DNA of 64,000 nt, taken from assembly GCF_902826655.1 (NCBI RefSeq), contig NZ_CADEFR010000004.1, positions 99,291 through 163,290 on the forward strand. Reading direction: 5' to 3'. This document shows positions 60,914 through 64,000 of the stretch, piece by piece. The number at the start of each line of letters is the position of its first letter. The stretch's first letter is position 1. Both the position numbers and the translations under genes were made by a program. The notes below the pieces were generated by a model. It was not told the origin of the DNA, ran no database searches, and was given only the letters and a program-made list of their open reading frames with translations. Origin of the DNA: an uncultured Methylibium sp. (GTDB lineage: Bacteria > Pseudomonadota > Gammaproteobacteria > Burkholderiales > Burkholderiaceae_C).

Positions 60914-63900
60914 ATGCACCTCCCTGTCCTCGCCCCCGGCAAACGCTTCCAGCTGCCCCGCCCGCTCGGTTCGGCCGATGCGCTGCTGCTCGCGCGCTTC
61001 GTGCAGGCGCGCGCGGCTGAACGCCAGCTCACCGCCGTCGTCACGGCCGACCCGGCCGACGCGCAAAGGCTGCCCGAGGAGCTGGGCTTCTTTGCGCCCG
61101 GGCTGCGCGTGGCGGTGTTCCCGGACTGGGAGACCCTGCCCTACGACAGCTTCTCGCCGCACCAGGACCTGATCTCGGAGCGGCTCGCGACGCTGTGGCG
61201 CATCCTGCAGGCGCACAAGAACGGCGACCTCGACGCGGTGCTGATGCCCGCGACCACCGCGCTGGTGCGGCTGGCACCGCCGTCCTTCCTCGCCGCCTAC
61301 ACCTTCGACTTCCGGCACAAGCAGAAGCTCGACGAGGCCGGCCTCAAGGCGCAGCTGACGCTCGCCGGCTACCAGCACGTGAGCCAGGTCGTGTCGCCGG
61401 GCGAGTACGCGGTGCGCGGCGGACTGATCGACCTGTTCCCGATGGGTTCGGCCGTGCCCTACCGCGTCGACCTGTTCGACAACGAGGTCGACTCGATCCG
61501 CACCTTCGACCCCGACTCGCAGCGCAGCCTCTACCCGGTGCCCGAGGTGCGGCTGCTGCCGGGGCGCGAGTTCCCGATGGACGAGGCGGCGCGCACCGCC
61601 TTCCGCTCGCGCTGGCGCGAGAAGATGGACGGCGACCCCAGCAAGTCGCGCGTCTACAAGGACATCGGCGCGGGCCTCGCCAGCCCGGGCATCGAGTTCT
61701 ACCTGCCGCTGTTCTTCGACCAGACGGCGACGGTGTTCGACTACCTCGGCGCCGCAGCGACCGTGGTCCTGCACGGCGAGGTCGACGCGGCCCTGCAGAA
61801 GTTCTGGACCGAGACGCGCGAGCGCCACCGCTTCCTGCAGCACGACCCCGAGCGCCCCATCCTGGCGCCGCAGGAGATCTACCTGCCGCCCGAGGCCTTC
61901 TTCACGCGCGCGGGCGAGCAGGCGCTGCTGTCGATCCGCGGCGGCGAGCCGGGCGCCGCCGCCGACGCGTGGGCCCGCCCCCTGCCCGACCTCGCCGTCG
62001 AGCGCAACACGCCCGACCCCCTGCGCAAGCTGGAGCAGCATCTCGCCAGGACGGCGCACCGCGTGCTGCTGGTGGCCGAGAGCGACGGCCGCCGCGAGAG
62101 CCTGCTCGAGCTGCTGCGTGACCACAGGCTCGAGCCGCCGGCCGTGGAGTCGCTGGCCGCCTTCGAGGCCGGCGACCACCGCTACGCGATCACCGTGGCG
62201 CCGCTGGCAGCCGGCTTCCACTGGATCGAATCCGATGTCCAGTTCGTCACCGAGACCGAACTCTTCGACAGCGCGCCCACCGTGCGCCGGCGCCGCAAGC
62301 AGGAGGCCACCAGCGATGTCGATGCGCTGATCAAGGACCTGTCGGAGCTGAAGGTCGGCGATCCGGTGGTGCACGCGAACCACGGGATCGGACGCTACGT
62401 GGGGCTGGTGAACATCGACCTGGGGAACGACGAAGGGGGTCCCAGCGAGTTCCTGCACCTCGAGTACGCCGACCAGGCGACGCTCTACGTGCCGGTCGCG
62501 CAGCTGCAGCTGATCAGCCGCTACACCGGCGTCAGCGCGGAGGAAGCCCCGCTGCACCGCCTGGGCTCGGGCCAGTGGGAGAAGGCCCGGCGCAAGGCCG
62601 CCGAACAGGTGCGCGACACGGCCGCCGAGCTGCTGAACCTGTATGCGCGACGCGCGGCGCGCGAAGGCTACGCCTTCCGCTTCTCGCCCCAGGACTACGA
62701 GGCCTTCGCGGCCAGCTTCGGTTTCGAGGAGACGCCCGACCAGCGCGCCGCCATCCACGCCGTGATCCAGGACATGGTGTCGCCCAGGCCCATGGATCGG
62801 CTGGTGTGCGGCGATGTCGGTTTCGGCAAGACCGAGGTCGCGCTGCGCGCTGCCTTCGTGGCCGTCACCGGCGGCAAGCAGGTCGCGCTGCTGGCGCCGA
62901 CCACGCTGTTGGCGGAGCAGCACTTCTCGACCATCAGCGACCGTTTCGCCAAGTGGCCGGTCCGGGTCGCGGAGATGTCGCGCTTCCGCTCCGCCAAGGA
63001 GATCAAGGCAGCGATGGCCGGGCTGGCCGACGGCAGCATCGACATCGTCATCGGCACCCACAAGCTGCTGAGCCAGGACACGAAGTTCAAGAACCTCGGC
63101 CTGCTGATCATCGACGAGGAGCATCGCTTCGGCGTGCGCCACAAGGAGGCGATGAAGGCGCTGCGCGCCGAGGTCGACGTGCTGACGCTGACCGCCACGC
63201 CGATCCCGCGCACGCTGGGCATGGCGCTCGAAGGCCTGCGCGACCTGAGCGTGATCGCTACCGCGCCGCAGCGCCGCCTGGCGATCAAGACCTTCGTCAG
63301 GACCGAGATGAGCGGCGTGATCCGCGAGGCGGTGATGCGCGAGCTCAAGCGCGGCGGCCAGGTCTACTTCCTGCACAACGAGGTCGAGACCATCGAGAAC
63401 CGCCGCAGCAAGCTGGCCGAGCTTCTGCCCGAGGCGCGCATCGCGGTCGCCCACGGCCAGATGCCGGAGCGCGAGCTGGAGCGCGTGATGCGCGAGTTCG
63501 TCGGCCAGAAGCACAACCTGCTGCTGTGCTCGACCATCATCGAGACCGGCATTGACGTGCCGACCGCCAACACCATCGTGATGAGCCGCGCCGACAAGTT
63601 CGGCCTGGCCCAGCTGCACCAGCTGCGCGGCCGCGTCGGCCGTTCGCACCACCAGGCCTACGCCTACCTGCTGGTGCCCGACGTGGAGGGACTCACCAAG
63701 CAGGCCGCTCAGCGCCTCGAGGCCATCCAGCAGATGGAGGAACTGGGCTCCGGCTTCTACCTCGCGATGCACGACCTCGAGATCCGCGGCGCCGGCGAGG
63801 TGCTGGGCGAGCACCAGAGCGGCAACATGATGGAGGTCGGCTTCCAGCTCTACAACGAGATGCTGGCCACCGCGGTGCGCGAGCTCAAGGCCGGCCGCAG

Positions 63901-64000
63901 CGCCGACGTGGCCGACCTGCTGAACCCCGGCAACACCGGCACCGAGATCAACCTGCACGCCCCCGCCCTGCTGCCCGACGCCTACTGCGGCGACGTGCAC
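60914..64000 (+). CDS. mfd: Transcription-repair coupling factor Mfd (3' truncated)
   Basis: The first 1029 residues of Mfd are present and the frame is open at the window end. The UvrB-homology region (FPDWETLPYDSFSPHQDLIS) is followed by the RNA-polymerase interaction domain (VGDPVVHANHGIGRYVGL). The helicase core has Walker A GDVGFGKT (633-640), the DEEH box (734-737), TATPIPRTL, and QLRGRVGRS. Mfd removes stalled RNA polymerase and recruits UvrA. Family length is about 1150, so roughly 120 residues are missing. Confidence 0.96.
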   Translation, partial: MHLPVLAPGKRFQLPRPLGSADALLLARFVQARAAERQLTAVVTADPADAQRLPEELGFFAPGLRVAVFPDWETLPYDSFSPHQDLISERLATLWRILQAHKNGDLDAVLMPATTALVRLAPPSFLAAYTFDFRHKQKLDEAGLKAQLTLAGYQHVSQVVSPGEYAVRGGLIDLFPMGSAVPYRVDLFDNEVDSIRTFDPDSQRSLYPVPEVRLLPGREFPMDEAARTAFRSRWREKMDGDPSKSRVYKDIGAGLASPGIEFYLPLFFDQTATVFDYLGAAATVVLHGEVDAALQKFWTETRERHRFLQHDPERPILAPQEIYLPPEAFFTRAGEQALLSIRGGEPGAAADAWARPLPDLAVERNTPDPLRKLEQHLARTAHRVLLVAESDGRRESLLELLRDHRLEPPAVESLAAFEAGDHRYAITVAPLAAGFHWIESDVQFVTETELFDSAPTVRRRRKQEATSDVDALIKDLSELKVGDPVVHANHGIGRYVGLVNIDLGNDEGGPSEFLHLEYADQATLYVPVAQLQLISRYTGVSAEEAPLHRLGSGQWEKARRKAAEQVRDTAAELLNLYARRAAREGYAFRFSPQDYEAFAASFGFEETPDQRAAIHAVIQDMVSPRPMDRLVCGDVGFGKTEVALRAAFVAVTGGKQVALLAPTTLLAEQHFSTISDRFAKWPVRVAEMSRFRSAKEIKAAMAGLADGSIDIVIGTHKLLSQDTKFKNLGLLIIDEEHRFGVRHKEAMKALRAEVDVLTLTATPIPRTLGMALEGLRDLSVIATAPQRRLAIKTFVRTEMSGVIREAVMRELKRGGQVYFLHNEVETIENRRSKLAELLPEARIAVAHGQMPERELERVMREFVGQKHNLLLCSTIIETGIDVPTANTIVMSRADKFGLAQLHQLRGRVGRSHHQAYAYLLVPDVEGLTKQAAQRLEAIQQMEELGSGFYLAMHDLEIRGAGEVLGEHQSGNMMEVGFQLYNEMLATAVRELKAGRSADVADLLNPGNTGTEINLHAPALLPDAYCGDVH

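Noticed and set aside
60863-64000. A 1045-residue open frame on the minus strand opposite mfd
   Set aside because: It has no recognisable motifs and mirrors the codon periodicity of mfd; the plus-strand frame carries every Mfd helicase motif.
1-64000. CRISPR arrays or rRNA genes
   Set aside because: No regularly spaced repeats of the right size and no rRNA-like stretches were noticed.

Overview
The window is high-GC DNA typical of Burkholderiales (Betaproteobacteria; Methylibium/Aquincola/Leptothrix-like). This rests on gene content (complete late cobalamin operon, RelA, OmpR-EnvZ, IspD-IspF, Mfd, 3-hydroxybutyrate dehydrogenase) and on catabolic genes that resemble those of fuel-oxygenate (tert-butyl alcohol) degraders. 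Identifications are by eye from motifs and remembered families; no searches were run.

Region 1 (1-14137) is one tightly overlapping operon for corrinoid uptake and late cobalamin synthesis: btuB (5' truncated), cobB, cobU, btuF-C-D, cobO, cbiB, cobD, cobQ, cobT, cobS, cobC. A 2H phosphoesterase and an Fe-S protein follow, each joined by an ATGA overlap. Region 2 (14.1-18.4 kb) holds degraded IS66, IS5 and IS1634 pieces around one intact gene for a polytopic membrane protein.

Region 3 (18.6-26.6 kb) is the least understood part: a DUF7064-like protein, two unrecognised proteins, a stand-alone PEP-synthase-type phosphohistidine swivelling domain, a small winged-helix-like protein, a single bacterial microcompartment (BMC-H) shell protein, a GAF-PucR regulator and a GntR/FadR repressor. 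Region 4 (26.7-36.5 kb) is a ten-gene operon for 2-hydroxyisobutyryl-CoA: the B12 mutase HcmB/HcmA, its acyl-CoA ligase, a MeaB chaperone, two PduO adenosyltransferases, a 2-hydroxyacyl-CoA lyase-like ThDP enzyme, a tandem gamma-carbonic-anhydrase-like protein and 3-hydroxybutyryl-CoA dehydrogenase. Region 5 (36.5-47.5 kb) has an MdpJ/MdpK-like Rieske tert-butyl alcohol oxygenase and reductase, an aromatic-type outer-membrane channel, several phosphatases and dehydrogenases, a HIT protein and a pyruvate-phosphate-dikinase homologue whose acceptor site has lost its key residues. Region 6 (47.5-52.3 kb) is a nest of IS110/IS21/IS3 elements ending at tRNA-Val(GAC). Region 7 (52.4-64.0 kb) is ordinary core genome: relA, an alpha/beta hydrolase, bdhA, a SIMPL protein, ompR-envZ, ispF, ispD and mfd (3' truncated).

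Together the window suggests tertiary-alcohol oxidation (MdpJK) leading, through steps encoded elsewhere, to 2-hydroxyisobutyrate. That acid would be activated by the ligase and isomerised by the adenosylcobalamin mutase to 3-hydroxybutyryl-CoA, or cleaved by the lyase. The neighbouring B12 operon and three adenosyltransferases would supply the cofactor. The split phosphotransfer proteins and the lone shell protein have no assigned role and are the best candidates for an undescribed system.
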